NCBI RefSeq assembly: GCF_003121625.1
Contig: NZ_QDDJ01000008.1
Location: forward strand, 124,001-188,000
Direction of reading: 5' to 3'
DNA from: Ornithinimicrobium cavernae
Lineage (GTDB): Bacteria; Actinomycetota; Actinomycetes; Actinomycetales; Dermatophilaceae
Length of the DNA stretch: 64,000 bases
Of the stretch, positions 1-9,692 are shown piece after piece; the first letter of the stretch is position 1, and each line of letters begins with the position of its first letter. The position numbers and the translations under genes are program-made. The notes under the pieces are model-generated. The model ran no database searches. It was not told where the DNA came from and worked only from the letters and a program-made list of their open reading frames with translations.

Positions 1-910
1 CCGCCGCCCCCGCCGACGGATGAAGGTCGCGGGCTGGCTCCTCGGCATACTCCTGGTCCTGATCGGGGCCACCGGCGCCGGTGCGGCGTGGTACTTCACC
101 GAGGGTCCGGGCGTGCACTCCCCCGTGCCCACGCTGGTCGGGCTCACCGAGACCGAGGCCCGCGAGGCGCTCGACGCCGAGGAGCTGGACACGGTCGTGG
201 AGCTGGAGTACTCCGAGACCGTGCCCGTCGAGGAGGTCATGGCCGCCTCCCACCCCGCCGGCACCTCGCTGCGCCACGGCACCGACGTCACCCTCACCGT
301 GTCGCAGGGGCCGGAGCGGTATGCCGTGCCGCCCGTTGTGGGGAAGACGCTCGACCAGGCGACCCCCATGATCGAGGAGGCCAACCTGACCGTGGCCGAG
401 CCGGAGCGGGTCTATGACGAGAAGATCCCCGAGGGCCAGGTCATGTCCGTCGCGCCGGAGGAGGGCGAGCAGCTCAAGCCCGGGTCCGAGGTGACCCTGA
501 CCGTCAGCCAGGGCCGCGAGCCGATCGAGATCGTGGACGTCACGGGACAGCCGGAGAGCGACGGCGTGAACGTGCTCTCCGAGGCCGGCTTCGAGGTCAC
601 CGTCGCCCCCGAGCGGGTGTTCAGCGACTCCGTCGAGGAGGGCCGCGTGGTCTCGCAGACCCCTGCCGAGGGCACGGGCTTCCGCGGCGACACGGTGACC
701 CTGACGATCTCCAAGGGGCCCGAGCTGATCGAGGTGCCCTCGGTCATCGGCAAGCAGTGGGGCGAGGCCCAGCAGATCCTCACCGGGGCCGGGTTCGAGG
801 TGTCCCGCAAGAACGTCCTGGGCGGCTACTTCGGCACGGTGCGCACGCAGAGCGTCAAGGCCGGCGAGATGGTGCCGCGCGGCACCGAGATCGTCCTGGA
901 GATCGTCTGA
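1..910 (+). CDS. Ser/Thr protein kinase, C-terminal membrane and PASTA part (PknL-like), 5' partial
   Basis: The reading frame is open to the window edge (Arg/Pro-rich residues precede the Met codon at 20), so this is most likely the 3' end of a longer gene. One membrane segment (about residues 4-24 after that Met) is followed by four extracellular PASTA repeats of about 67 residues, each ending in a V-T-L-T-V-S-Q-G-like strand. PASTA tails are known to sense peptidoglycan fragments or lipid II and to control the cytoplasmic kinase domain, which would lie upstream. The neighbouring class II DAHP synthase on the opposite strand matches the pknL-aroG arrangement of mycobacteria; PknL of M. tuberculosis itself has no long PASTA tail, so the assignment rests on position. 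A stand-alone PASTA protein starting at 20 is the alternative. Confidence 0.8.
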   Translation, partial: RRPRRRMKVAGWLLGILLVLIGATGAGAAWYFTEGPGVHSPVPTLVGLTETEAREALDAEELDTVVELEYSETVPVEEVMAASHPAGTSLRHGTDVTLTVSQGPERYAVPPVVGKTLDQATPMIEEANLTVAEPERVYDEKIPEGQVMSVAPEEGEQLKPGSEVTLTVSQGREPIEIVDVTGQPESDGVNVLSEAGFEVTVAPERVFSDSVEEGRVVSQTPAEGTGFRGDTVTLTISKGPELIEVPSVIGKQWGEAQQILTGAGFEVSRKNVLGGYFGTVRTQSVKAGEMVPRGTEIVLEIV

Positions 911-962
911 GCATCCGGGACGGTGCCGCTCGGCCGGCTCTCCTCCCGCGGCCCAGCAACCT

Positions 963-1073
963 GACACGTGCCCCGGAACTACCCTGCGCGGCGCCGAATC
1001 GTGGGTAGTTGCCGTGCACGTGCCCCGGAACTACCCCGGCCGGCACTTCCGGGGTAAGAGTCGTGCACGTGCC
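963..1073. repeat. Overlapping inverted repeats between convergent genes
   Basis: AACTACCC occurs at 977-984 and 1029-1036, and its complement GGGTAGTT lies between them at 1003-1010. ACGTGC and GCACGT flanks extend both possible stems. The middle element can therefore pair left or right but not both. A third degenerate copy (GTGCACGTGCC near 1063) follows. The position between the ends of two convergent genes suggests a bidirectional terminator; no T-run is present. Confidence 0.6.
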
Positions 1074-1090
1074 GCCCCGGGCCAGCCGGG

Positions 1091-2157
<1,067 letters not shown>

Positions 2158-2161
<4 letters not shown>

Positions 2162-3522
2162 CGGCCGCCCTCGAGCATGGCCGCGACCTGGAAGGCCATC
2201 TCCAGGCTCTGCTGGTGGTTCAGCCGCGGGTCGCACAGCGTCTCGTAACGCAGCCCGAGGTCGTCCACGTCGAGGGCGCCGGAGCCGCCGACGCACTCGG
2301 TGACGTCGTTGCCGGTGAGCTCGACGTGGATGCCGCCGGGCCAGGTGCCCGCCGCGCGGTGCGCCTCGAAGAAGCCGGCGACCTCGTCGATGACGTCCTC
2401 GAACCGGCGGGTCTTGTGCCCGCTGGGTGAGGTGAAGGTGTTGCCGTGCATGGGGTCACAGACCCACGCGACCCGGTGGGCGACCTCGCCGACGCTCTCC
2501 AGGAGCGGGGGCAGCAGGTCGCGGATCCGGTCGGCGCCCATGCGGGTGATGAAGGTGAGCCGCCCGGGGATGCCGTGCGGGTCCAGCCTCTCCACGAGCC
2601 GGAGCACGTCGTCGCGGGTCGCGGTGGGCCCGAGCTTGACGCCGATCGGGTTGTGCACCCGGGAGACGAAGTCGATGTGGGCCCCGTCCAGGTCGCGGGT
2701 GCGCTCCCCGACCCAGATGAAGTGCCCGGAGGTGTTGTAGGCCAGGCCGGTGCGCGAGTCCCGGCGGGTGAGCGCGCGCTCGTAGTCGAGCACCAGCGCC
2801 TCGTGGCTGGAGTAGAGGTCGACCCGCCGCAGCTCCTCGGCCTCGGCGACGCCGGAGGCCTCCAGGAAGCGGACCGCCCGGTCGATCTCGCCGGCCATCT
2901 GCTCGTAGCGCGCCTGCGCCGGTCCGGACAGGAAGCCCTTGTTCCAGGTGTGGACGCTGCGCAGGTCGGCGTAGCCACCGGTGGTGAACGCCCGCACGAG
3001 GTTCAGGGTGGAGGCGCTGGCGTGGTAGACGCTGACCATCCGGGCCGGGTCGTGGGCGCGCGCCTCCGGGGTGAACTCGAAGCCGTTGACCATGTCGCCG
3101 CGGTAGGCCGGCAGGGTCACCCCGTCGCGGGTCTCGCTGTCGGAGGACCGGGGCTTGGCGAACTGTCCGGCGAGCCGGCCGACCTTGACCACGGGCATCC
3201 CCGCGCCGTAGGTCAGCACCACCGCCATCTGCAGGATCGTCTTGATCCGGTTGCGGATGTTGGGTCCCGTGACGCCGTCGAGGGTCTCGGCGCAGTCACC
3301 GCCCTGGAGCAGGAACGCCTCCCCGCGCGCCACCGCGCCGAGCTTGTCCCGGAGCAGGTCGCACTCGCCGGCGAAGACGAGCGGTGGGAACCCCTTCAGC
3401 GTCGCGACGGCACGACCCAGCGCCTCGGCGTCGCCCCAGGTGGGCTGCTGCCGGGCGGGGAGGTCGTCCCAGTCGAAGTGGTGCCCGATCGGGGGCGGTC
3501 CGGTCACGTCCGTGGTCACCAC
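2158..3522 (-). CDS. aroG: 3-deoxy-7-phosphoheptulonate synthase, class II
   Basis: First enzyme of the shikimate pathway, condensing phosphoenolpyruvate with erythrose 4-phosphate to DAHP. At 454 aa it has the plant/actinobacterial class II length rather than the shorter E. coli AroG type. Visible landmarks are LLQGGDCAET, the metal/PEP region KVGRLAGQFAKPRSSD, the VWVCDPMHGNT-type block (here VAWVCDPMHGNTF) and HVELTGNDVTECVGG near the C-terminus. The M. tuberculosis homologue is feedback-inhibited by aromatic amino acids and pairs with chorismate mutase; whether that holds here is inference. Its stop overlaps the downstream lyase gene. The acyltransferase gene upstream on the same strand ends 31 nt before its start. 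Confidence 0.96.
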
Positions 3523-3553
3523 AACATCGTAGGAGCCCCGGCGCCCGGACCTC

Positions 3554-4618
3554 TCACCGGTGCTCGGGACCGGGCTCCTCCGGTATGCCGGACGCGGGCT
3601 CAGCGGTCGGGCTCGCCTCGCCCGCGGCCGCCTCGTCCTGGGGCTGGTCGGCCGCCTCGTCCTGCGGCTGGTCGGCAGGCTCGTCCTCCGGCGCCCCGGC
3701 GCTCTTGGCCTGCCGGGCCTTGAGCTGCTCGCCCACCTGCTCGATCTGGGTCCTGGCGGTCTCCAGCTGTCCCTCGATCTGGGTGCGGGCCGTTTCGACG
3801 CGCCCCTCGAGCTGGGTGCGGGCCGTCTCCACCCGCTCCTCCACCTGGTGGCGCACCTGCTCGGCGGTCACCTTGGTCTGGTCGACAGCCCGGTCCACCG
3901 CCACGCGGGCACCCTCGACGGCCGCCTTGGCGCGGGCGGCGATGCGCTCCTTGACGGTGGCCGCGTAGTCGTCGACGTACTCCTGGCCCGAGAGCTGCAT
4001 CAGCTCGTACATGATCTCGTCGGTGATCGAGCGAAGCACGGTCCGGTCGTCCTGCATGCCCTCGTAGCGGGAGAAGTCCAGCGGCTTGCCGAACCGCAGA
4101 CCGACCTGGCCGCGCTCGATGTTGGGGATGACCTGCCCGGTCGGCTGCGCCTTGTCGGTGTTGATCATCGCGACCGGGATGACCGGGACCCCGGCCTCCA
4201 GCGCCATCCGCGCCACCCCGGTCTTGCCCTTGTAGAGCTTGCCGTCGGGGCTGCGCGTGCCCTCCGGGTAGATGCCGAACAGCTCCCCGCGGTTGAGGAC
4301 CTTCAGCCCGGAGGTGAGTGCCGACATACTGGCGTTGCCGCCGGACCGGTCGATCGGGATCTGACCCATGCTCTTGAAGAAGGTCTTGGTGAGCCAGCCC
4401 TTGACGCCGTGGCCGGTGAAGTACTCCATCTTGGCCGGGAAGGTCATCCGCCGGTCCACCATCAGGGGCAGGAAGATCGAGTCGGAGAAGCTCAGGTGGT
4501 TGCTGGCGAAGATCGCGCCGCCCTGCTCGGGGATGTGCTCCGCGCCCTCGACCCAGGGCTTGAAGAGGACCTTGACGACCGGGCCGATCAGGATGTGCTT
4601 CATCAGCCAGTAGAGCAC
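3554..4618 (-). CDS. 1-acyl-sn-glycerol-3-phosphate acyltransferase (PlsC family) with helical repeat tail
   Basis: Membrane-associated acyltransferase for phosphatidic acid synthesis (Rv2182c-like by position). The catalytic HX4D box is NHLSFSD and the acyl-acceptor box is PEGTRSPDG. I prefer the GTG start at 4618 because AGGAGGAGG lies 6 nt upstream; the ATG at 4648 has no ribosome site. After about residue 225 the family domain ends and a roughly 120-residue tail begins. It contains three nearly perfect 11-residue repeats of the type (E/G)(R/Q)(V/L)ETARTQ(I/L)E, then an acidic Asp/Glu/Pro/Gln region with a duplicated ADQPQDEA. Eleven-residue repeats of this kind form amphipathic helices in lipid-binding proteins, so a membrane-surface role is plausible but unproven. 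Confidence 0.88.
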   Translation of the reverse strand: MLYWLMKHILIGPVVKVLFKPWVEGAEHIPEQGGAIFASNHLSFSDSIFLPLMVDRRMTFPAKMEYFTGHGVKGWLTKTFFKSMGQIPIDRSGGNASMSALTSGLKVLNRGELFGIYPEGTRSPDGKLYKGKTGVARMALEAGVPVIPVAMINTDKAQPTGQVIPNIERGQVGLRFGKPLDFSRYEGMQDDRTVLRSITDEIMYELMQLSGQEYVDDYAATVKERIAARAKAAVEGARVAVDRAVDQTKVTAEQVRHQVEERVETARTQLEGRVETARTQIEGQLETARTQIEQVGEQLKARQAKSAGAPEDEPADQPQDEAADQPQDEAAAGEASPTAEPASGIPEEPGPEHR

Positions 4619-4703
4619 CCGGCACCTCCTCCTCGCCTCACGATTCATGCTAGGTCAGCGCAGGGGTCGCCGCCCGCGGACTCGGCCGACCGCAGAGGCA
4701 GTG

Positions 4704-4723
4704 TGTCATGACAAGATCGGGCT
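4704..4723 (+). promoter_or_regulatory. Candidate promoter for leaderless hydrolase mRNA
   Basis: CAAGAT (4712-4717) lies exactly 6 nt before the GTG start and overlaps the end of a perfect 10-bp palindrome TGTCATGACA (4704-4713). No Shine-Dalgarno sequence is visible upstream of the start. Confidence 0.4.
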
Positions 4724-5494
4724 GTGCAGATCCTCGAGGGTGCCGAGCCGTTCCACTCACCCGGAGCCGGTGAGCACGCCGGCACCGCGGTGCTGCTCCT
4801 GCACGGCATCACCTCCTCCCCGCAGATGGTGCGGCCCGTCGCCGAACAGCTCGCCGAGCAGGGGTATGCCGTGTCGGCGCCCCTCCTCCCCGGGCACGGG
4901 ACGACCTGGCAGGACATGGCCCGCACGAGGTATGCCGACTGGCTGGCTGCCGTGGTCGAGTCCCTGGAGGCGCTGCGTGCCGGCCACGAGACCGTGGTCG
5001 GGTTCGGCGTGAGCATGGGCGGGGCGCTGCTCACGGATGTCGCCGCACGACGGCCCGAGCTGGTCGACGGGCTGGTGCTGGTGAACCCGGCCTTCGCGGC
5101 CACGGACTGGCGGCTGCGTGTCATCCCGCACGTCAAACGCTTCGTGCCAGCGGCCCAGGGCATCGCCGACGACATCCTGCGGCAGGGGCCCCCGCGGGAG
5201 CTGGCCTACCGCTGGACCCCGCTGCGGGCCTTCGACTCCTTCGTCGAGCAGTGGCCCCGGCTGGTCCGCGAGCTCCCGCGTGTCCGACAGCCGATCCTGC
5301 TCGTGCGCTCGCGGCACGACCGGGTGGTGCCGCCGGTCTCGGCGGAAACCTTCCTGGCCGCGGTCGGCAGCGACGACGTGACCGTCCGGTGGCTCGAGGA
5401 GTCGGCCCATGTGGCGCCGCTCGACCACGACGCCGACGAGCTGATTTCTGCCACGCTGGACTTCGTGGACAGAATGGTGCCTGATGGTGGCTGA
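4724..5494 (+). CDS. Alpha/beta hydrolase, carboxylesterase/monoacylglycerol lipase type
   Basis: Cytoplasmic serine hydrolase of 256 aa. The oxyanion HG motif is VLLLHGITSSP, the nucleophile elbow is GFGVSMGG (G-x-S-x-G), the acid is probably the Asp in SRHDRVVPP, and the catalytic His lies in ESAHVAPLDHD near the C-terminus. This pattern resembles the Est30/thermostable monoacylglycerol lipase group acting on short- or medium-chain esters. The GTG start has no ribosome site and follows a TANNNT-like box by 6 nt. The gene overlaps the next by 11 nt, so the two are probably cotranscribed. The physiological substrate is unknown; the neighbouring acyltransferase hints at lipid turnover. Confidence 0.85.
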   Translation: MQILEGAEPFHSPGAGEHAGTAVLLLHGITSSPQMVRPVAEQLAEQGYAVSAPLLPGHGTTWQDMARTRYADWLAAVVESLEALRAGHETVVGFGVSMGGALLTDVAARRPELVDGLVLVNPAFAATDWRLRVIPHVKRFVPAAQGIADDILRQGPPRELAYRWTPLRAFDSFVEQWPRLVRELPRVRQPILLVRSRHDRVVPPVSAETFLAAVGSDDVTVRWLEESAHVAPLDHDADELISATLDFVDRMVPDGG

Positions 5495-6293
5495 GGGACC
5501 CGGTCGCGAGGACCGGCACGACGACGCCGACGACATCGACGCCCGGTTCGAGGAGATCGTCGCCGGGCTCCGTGCTGAGCAGGCGGCCTCGGCGAACCGA
5601 CGCCGGGAGGCAATCCGCCGCGCGCAGGAACAGCGCGACCGGCGCCCGCCCAACCGCCCCCTGGAGGGCTTCGACAGCCCCAACCCGTGGCCCCCGCGAC
5701 CGGCTGGGCGCGCCGGAGACGAGTCGCCCTCCGAGGAGTCGGCGCGCGGCCCGGCGCCGGGCGAGCCCCCGACTGGCGACCAGGCACCCGGCCGCTCGGA
5801 GCCCGGGCGCGGTGCTCGCCGCTCGGAGCCCGGGCGCGATGCTCCCGACGCGTCAGGGTCATCAGGTCCTGACCGGACGGGAGACATGCCCCCGGCCGCT
5901 CCACGACCCGACGAGCGGGCGCACCGGCTGCCGCCGGCACCGAGGGAGCCTGCCTACCGCTCGGAGCCGGCCTCCGGTCCCGAGCCGACGTCACCCCCGC
6001 CACCGGAGGGCGCCGCTGAGTCCTGGCGCGGTTGGGAGGAGTCGGGCGAGGAGGAGCACTTCATCCCACCGACCCCGTCCCTGCCCGCGGGCGACCTCCA
6101 CCTGTGGGCCATCGTGCTCGGCCTGCTCGGCGGGCCGATCCTGCTCATCCTCAGCGAGGTGTTCCACGTGCTCCGCGGCGAGTGGTGGACGCCGTTGGGC
6201 ATCTTCCTGTCGGTCGCCGGGGTCGTGCTCCTGTTCCTGCGGCTGCCGAAGAACCGCGACTACACGGACTCCTCCGGCGGCGCCCAGGTCTGA
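5484..6293 (+). CDS. Membrane protein with long disordered N-terminal region
   Basis: I do not recognise a named family. Residues 1-200 are rich in Pro, Arg, Glu and Asp with an acidic and then basic start, including a duplicated SEPGR unit from an 18-bp repeat at about 5798-5840. Two hydrophobic segments follow (about 208-228 and 236-252), separated by a short loop, and a polar tail ends the protein. Short two-TM proteins with this ending (LRLPKNRDY) are common next to lipase-like genes in actinobacteria, which is only a positional remark. It starts inside the hydrolase gene and is probably coupled to it. No catalytic motif is seen. Confidence 0.75.
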   Translation: MVAEGPGREDRHDDADDIDARFEEIVAGLRAEQAASANRRREAIRRAQEQRDRRPPNRPLEGFDSPNPWPPRPAGRAGDESPSEESARGPAPGEPPTGDQAPGRSEPGRGARRSEPGRDAPDASGSSGPDRTGDMPPAAPRPDERAHRLPPAPREPAYRSEPASGPEPTSPPPPEGAAESWRGWEESGEEEHFIPPTPSLPAGDLHLWAIVLGLLGGPILLILSEVFHVLRGEWWTPLGIFLSVAGVVLLFLRLPKNRDYTDSSGGAQV

Positions 6294-6337
6294 CCGCACG
6301 GTGGCGGCGGTGGTGTCACACGCCTCCCGCACCGCGA

Positions 6338-6436
6338 CATGCCCGTGTCGCACCCTCCCCGCACGCGGCGGCATGCCCCGTCGCACCCTCTCCGCACGCG
6401 GCGGCATGCCCCGTCGCACCCTCTCCGCACGCGGCG
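6338..6436. repeat. 33-bp tandem repeat, about three units
   Basis: GCATGCCCCGTCGCACCCTC-type units recur with starts at 6371, 6404 and 6437, a constant 33-bp spacing, with one more diverged unit to the left. No coding function is visible. The array sits in the gap between two convergent genes. Confidence 0.75.
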
Positions 6437-6857
6437 GCATGCCCGGAGTGGCTCGTGAGTGAGATTCACACCCCTAGGAGGGGGCGAGATCCACTCACGA
6501 GCAGGAATGGCCCCGCAGAACCACGAGGACAACGCCGGTGGAGACCGGGCACCAACGCCCTCAACGCCGGTAGGGACGGGACACCACCCCCCTCAATGCC
6601 GGTGGGGACGGGACACCACCCCCTCAATGCCGGTGGGGACGGGACACCACCCCCTCAATACCGGTGGGGAGGGGCACCACCGGCCCCGCGGCATGCCCCC
6701 TGTCGCACCCTCCCCGCACCGCGGGATGCCCGTGTCGCCCCCCCCCGGCACGCGGCGGCATGCCCGGAGTGGCTCGTGAGTGAGATTCACACCCCTGGGA
6801 GGGGGCGAGATCCACTCACGAGCAGGAATGGCCCCGCAGAACCACGAGGACAACGCC
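6427..6857. repeat. Duplicated 110-bp element carrying a long nested hairpin
   Basis: Bases 6427-6536 and 6748-6857 are identical except one A/G change. Each copy has an 11-bp perfect inverted repeat, GCTCGTGAGTG with CACTCACGAGC (6451-6461/6492-6502 and 6772-6782/6813-6823), and an inner CCCCT-NNN-AGGGG stem. The single difference between copies falls in the inner loop, so both stems are preserved. Confidence 0.8.
6567..6690. repeat. 31-32-bp tandem repeat, four units
   Basis: CCGGTGGGGACGGGACACCA-type units start at 6567, 6599, 6630 and 6661. Each contains a small GGTG...CACC inverted repeat. A degenerate continuation appears at 6889-6915 beside the end of the EEP gene. Confidence 0.75.
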
Positions 6858-6913
6858 CGTGCGGACCGGACACCACCGCCCTCAACGCCGGTGGGGACCG
6901 GGCACCACCGCCC

Positions 6914-7612
6914 TCACTGCGCGGGAGAGGTCAGGACGTCCACCCACACCGGTAGGTGGTCGGTCGCGGCCGACAGCAGCTCCGGCTCCAGCACCACGTC
7001 CTCGTGGGGCAGCACGGTGAGCTCGGCGCTGGCGAAGATCGCGTCGATCCAGCTCCTGGGCTGCGCCGAAGGGAACGTCGGACGGTCGGGAGATGCCAGG
7101 GCGAGCCGCTCGCCCAGCAGCCGCCACGCCCCACCCTGGGAGCTCTCGTTGAGGTCGCCGCCGATGACGAACGGGCCGTCGGCCAGGGTCGGGTCAGCGG
7201 CGAGCTCCTCGAGCACGAGCGTCGCGTGCCGGATCCGCTCGTCCTCGAGCAGCGACAGGTGCAGTGAGACCACCGTGATGTCCTGGCCACCCGGCACCCG
7301 CACCTGGGCGGCGGTATAGCTGCGCGGGTTCGCACGCAGCGCCACGGGGAGCTTGCGGTCCACCGAGTCGGTCGCCGTGATGCGGCGGCTGGTCATCATC
7401 CCCGTGCCGGACAGCCGTCGGGTGCGGCCGGTCCACCTCAGCCCGCAGCGCCGGGCGAACATCGCGATCCGGAAGCCCGACAGCGGGTGCCGCGGCACCT
7501 CCTGCAGGAGAAGCACATCGGGATCGATGCGGCGCACCACCTCGGCCGCCGCGGCAGGGTCGTCCTTCAACCCCCGCAGGTTGTAGCTGGCCACCCGGAT
7601 CCGTGCGCCCAT
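6914..7612 (-). CDS. Endonuclease/exonuclease/phosphatase (EEP) family protein
   Basis: Metal-dependent phosphodiester/phosphomonoester hydrolase fold of about 232 aa, no signal peptide. Landmarks: RVASYNLRG, the metal-binding Glu in LLLQEVP, VSLHLSLL, the GGDLNE motif and the terminal ATDHLPV histidine. These are the canonical EEP catalytic positions, so the protein should be active, on nucleic acid, a lipid headgroup or another phosphate diester. The ATG at 7612 overlaps the stop of the upstream ROK gene, making this the last gene of the SRPBCC-ROK-ROK operon. Longer in-frame starts up to 7882 fall inside the ROK gene and are rejected. Confidence 0.85.
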   Translation of the reverse strand: MGARIRVASYNLRGLKDDPAAAAEVVRRIDPDVLLLQEVPRHPLSGFRIAMFARRCGLRWTGRTRRLSGTGMMTSRRITATDSVDRKLPVALRANPRSYTAAQVRVPGGQDITVVSLHLSLLEDERIRHATLVLEELAADPTLADGPFVIGGDLNESSQGGAWRLLGERLALASPDRPTFPSAQPRSWIDAIFASAELTVLPHEDVVLEPELLSAATDHLPVWVDVLTSPAQ

Positions 7613-8634
7613 CACTCTCCCGTCCTCACCTCTGTGGCCGCGCCATCCCCATGAGCCTCGACCCGCACCAGATCGGCGGCACCGACCATCCCGGCGGACG
7701 GCCCCAGCTCGGCGGCCACGATCGGCGCGATTGGCCGGTGCCCCCGCCCGGCCAGCCGACGCCCGAACATCTCCCGTGCCGGCGCGAGGAGCAGGTCGCC
7801 GGCCTCGCTCACGCCGCCACCGACCACGATCCGCCCCGGGTCGAGGGCCGCCGCGAGGTTCGCCAGCCCCAGGCCCAGCCACCGCCCCACGTCACCCATC
7901 AGCTCCAGCGCCGCGACGTCGCCGGCCCGCGCGGCCTGCGTCACGTGGTGCCCCTCGACCCGCGCCGGGTCGCCGTCGCAGTACGCCGCCAGCCCCGCGG
8001 CATACGGGCTGTCCTGCGCGAGCATCTCCCGGGCCTCGCGCTGCATGGCCCGCCCGGAGGAGTACTGCTCCCAGCAGCCACGGTTGCCGCACTCGCAGCG
8101 CTCACCATCGGGCACGACCTGCATGTGGCCGTACTCCCCCGCCAGTCCGTACCGCCCGCGCTCCACGCGCCCGTCCAGCACCAGGGCACCACCGATGCCG
8201 GTGCCCAGGGTGACCAGGAGCAGCCGCGACTCACCACGGCCGGCACCGAACCGGAACTCGGCCCAGGCGGCGGCCTTCGCGTCGTTGTCGAGGACGACCG
8301 GCAGGCCCAGCCGCTCGGCGAGACGGTCGCGGATCGGCTCGTCCCGCCAGGCCAGGTGGGGCGCGAAGACGACGGTGCGCCGGTCGGCGGAGACGAACCC
8401 GGCGGCGCCCAGCCCGACCCCCAGGACCGGACGGTCGGCCGCGGCGAGCATCTCGGCCACCGCGTCGACGATGACGTCCTCCACGACCGACGGCCGGGTG
8501 GTGCGCCCCGGGGTGTCGCGGCGTGCGTGGGCGAGCACGGCACCGGAGGCGTCGACCAGGCCGGCCACGACCTTGGTGCCGCCGACGTCGACGCCGATCG
8601 TGAGCTCGTCCCCGGGTGGGAGGTCGGGTGCCAC
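7612..8634 (-). CDS. ROK family sugar kinase (glucokinase-like), second copy
   Basis: Cytoplasmic ATP-dependent hexose kinase of the ROK family. The N-terminal phosphate loop is GVDVGGTKVVAG, the catalytic Asp lies in LDNDAKAAAWAE, the second phosphate motif is TLGTGIGGAL, and the zinc-binding ROK signature CECGNRGCWEQYSSG is intact with preceding GEYGHM. Glucose is the likely substrate but N-acetylglucosamine or mannose kinases look alike. The start is GTG at 8634, 12 nt after the stop of the upstream paralogue; no ribosome site is seen, so reinitiation is likely. The neighbour is clearly related, indicating a tandem duplication. Confidence 0.85.
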   Translation of the reverse strand: MAPDLPPGDELTIGVDVGGTKVVAGLVDASGAVLAHARRDTPGRTTRPSVVEDVIVDAVAEMLAAADRPVLGVGLGAAGFVSADRRTVVFAPHLAWRDEPIRDRLAERLGLPVVLDNDAKAAAWAEFRFGAGRGESRLLLVTLGTGIGGALVLDGRVERGRYGLAGEYGHMQVVPDGERCECGNRGCWEQYSSGRAMQREAREMLAQDSPYAAGLAAYCDGDPARVEGHHVTQAARAGDVAALELMGDVGRWLGLGLANLAAALDPGRIVVGGGVSEAGDLLLAPAREMFGRRLAGRGHRPIAPIVAAELGPSAGMVGAADLVRVEAHGDGAATEVRTGE

Positions 8635-8645
8635 GCCGTATGCCG

Positions 8646-9692
8646 TCAGTCGCCGGCGGGTGTGCCGGCGCCGCTGCCGCCGGTGGTCGGGTGGGCAGGC
8701 CCGCCGGTGGCCACGCCCGCGGCGGTCGGCACGCCTGCGCGGCGGGCGGCCAGGTCGGCGGCACCGATCATGCCCGCGTCGTTGCCGAGGAGCGCGGGGA
8801 CGATCTCGGCCTGCCGGCGGTGCCCGCGCCCGGTGAGCTGGCGGCCGAACGCCACCCGGGCGGGCTGGAGCAGCAGGTCGCCTGCCTCGCTGACACCTCC
8901 GCCGATGACGATGAGCTCCGGGTCCAGCACGGCCACCAGGCTGGCCACGCCCTCGCCCAGCCAGCGGCCCAGGTCGGCGAAGAGCTCGATCGCCGCGGGG
9001 TCGCCCGCGGTCGCGGCCTGGGTCACCATGTGACCGGTGAGCCGCTCCGGGTCGCCCCCGCACAGGTCGCTCAGCGCGCCGGCGTGCGGACTGCCGCCGG
9101 CGACCAGCTCGCGTCCCTCACGCACGAGCGCGGTCCCGGAGGCGTAGGCCTCCAGGCAGCCCCGGTTGCCGCAGCCGCACCGGAGGCCCTCGGGCTGGAC
9201 CCGCAGGTGGCCGATCTCGGCGGCGACCCCCTCCGACCCGCGCAACAGCTCACCGTCGCTGACGATCCCACCCCCGACGCCGGTGCCGACGGTCACCAGC
9301 AGCATGTCGTCCGCCTCCCGGGCACCACCGAAGCGGAACTCGCCCCAGGCTGCCGCGTTGGCGTCGTTCTCCAGGAAGATCGGTCGACCGACCGCCTCCT
9401 CCAGGCGTGCCTTGAGCGGCGCGTCGCGCCAGGCCAGGTTGGGCGCGAACAGGACGGTCCCGCCTGCCGCGTCGACGAACCCCGCACACGCCACGCCCAC
9501 GGCCCCGACCGGCTCACCGCCACGCTCGCAGAGGTCGACCAGCTCGCGCACCAGGTCGGCGATGGCACCGGCGATGGCGTCCACGTCCTGGGCGGGGGTC
9601 ACCCGCTCGCTGCGGTGGCGGAGTGTGCCGTCCTCGGCCACGGCGGAGCCCTTGATGCCCGTGCCTCCGACGTCGATCCCCAGGTTCATCAT
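8646..9692 (-). CDS. ROK family glucokinase, first copy
   Basis: ROK kinase of 348 aa with N-terminal LGIDVGGTGIKGSAV, catalytic block ENDANAAAWGEFRFGG, TVGTGVGGGIV and the zinc motif CGCGNRGCLEAYASG with the upstream EIGH. It lies in the same tight operon as its paralogue, and its ATG at 9692 overlaps the stop of the preceding gene (a second ATG follows immediately). The GTGIKG start is the form seen in actinobacterial glucokinases that supply glucose 6-phosphate and take part in carbon control. The Cys-rich zinc motif argues against a polyphosphate glucokinase of the PpgK type. Confidence 0.87.
   Translation of the reverse strand: MMNLGIDVGGTGIKGSAVAEDGTLRHRSERVTPAQDVDAIAGAIADLVRELVDLCERGGEPVGAVGVACAGFVDAAGGTVLFAPNLAWRDAPLKARLEEAVGRPIFLENDANAAAWGEFRFGGAREADDMLLVTVGTGVGGGIVSDGELLRGSEGVAAEIGHLRVQPEGLRCGCGNRGCLEAYASGTALVREGRELVAGGSPHAGALSDLCGGDPERLTGHMVTQAATAGDPAAIELFADLGRWLGEGVASLVAVLDPELIVIGGGVSEAGDLLLQPARVAFGRQLTGRGHRRQAEIVPALLGNDAGMIGAADLAARRAGVPTAAGVATGGPAHPTTGGSGAGTPAGD

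Noticed and set aside
8646-9692. Polyphosphate glucokinase (PpgK)
   Set aside because: The ROK zinc motif CGCGNRGC and length fit ATP-dependent ROK glucokinases instead.
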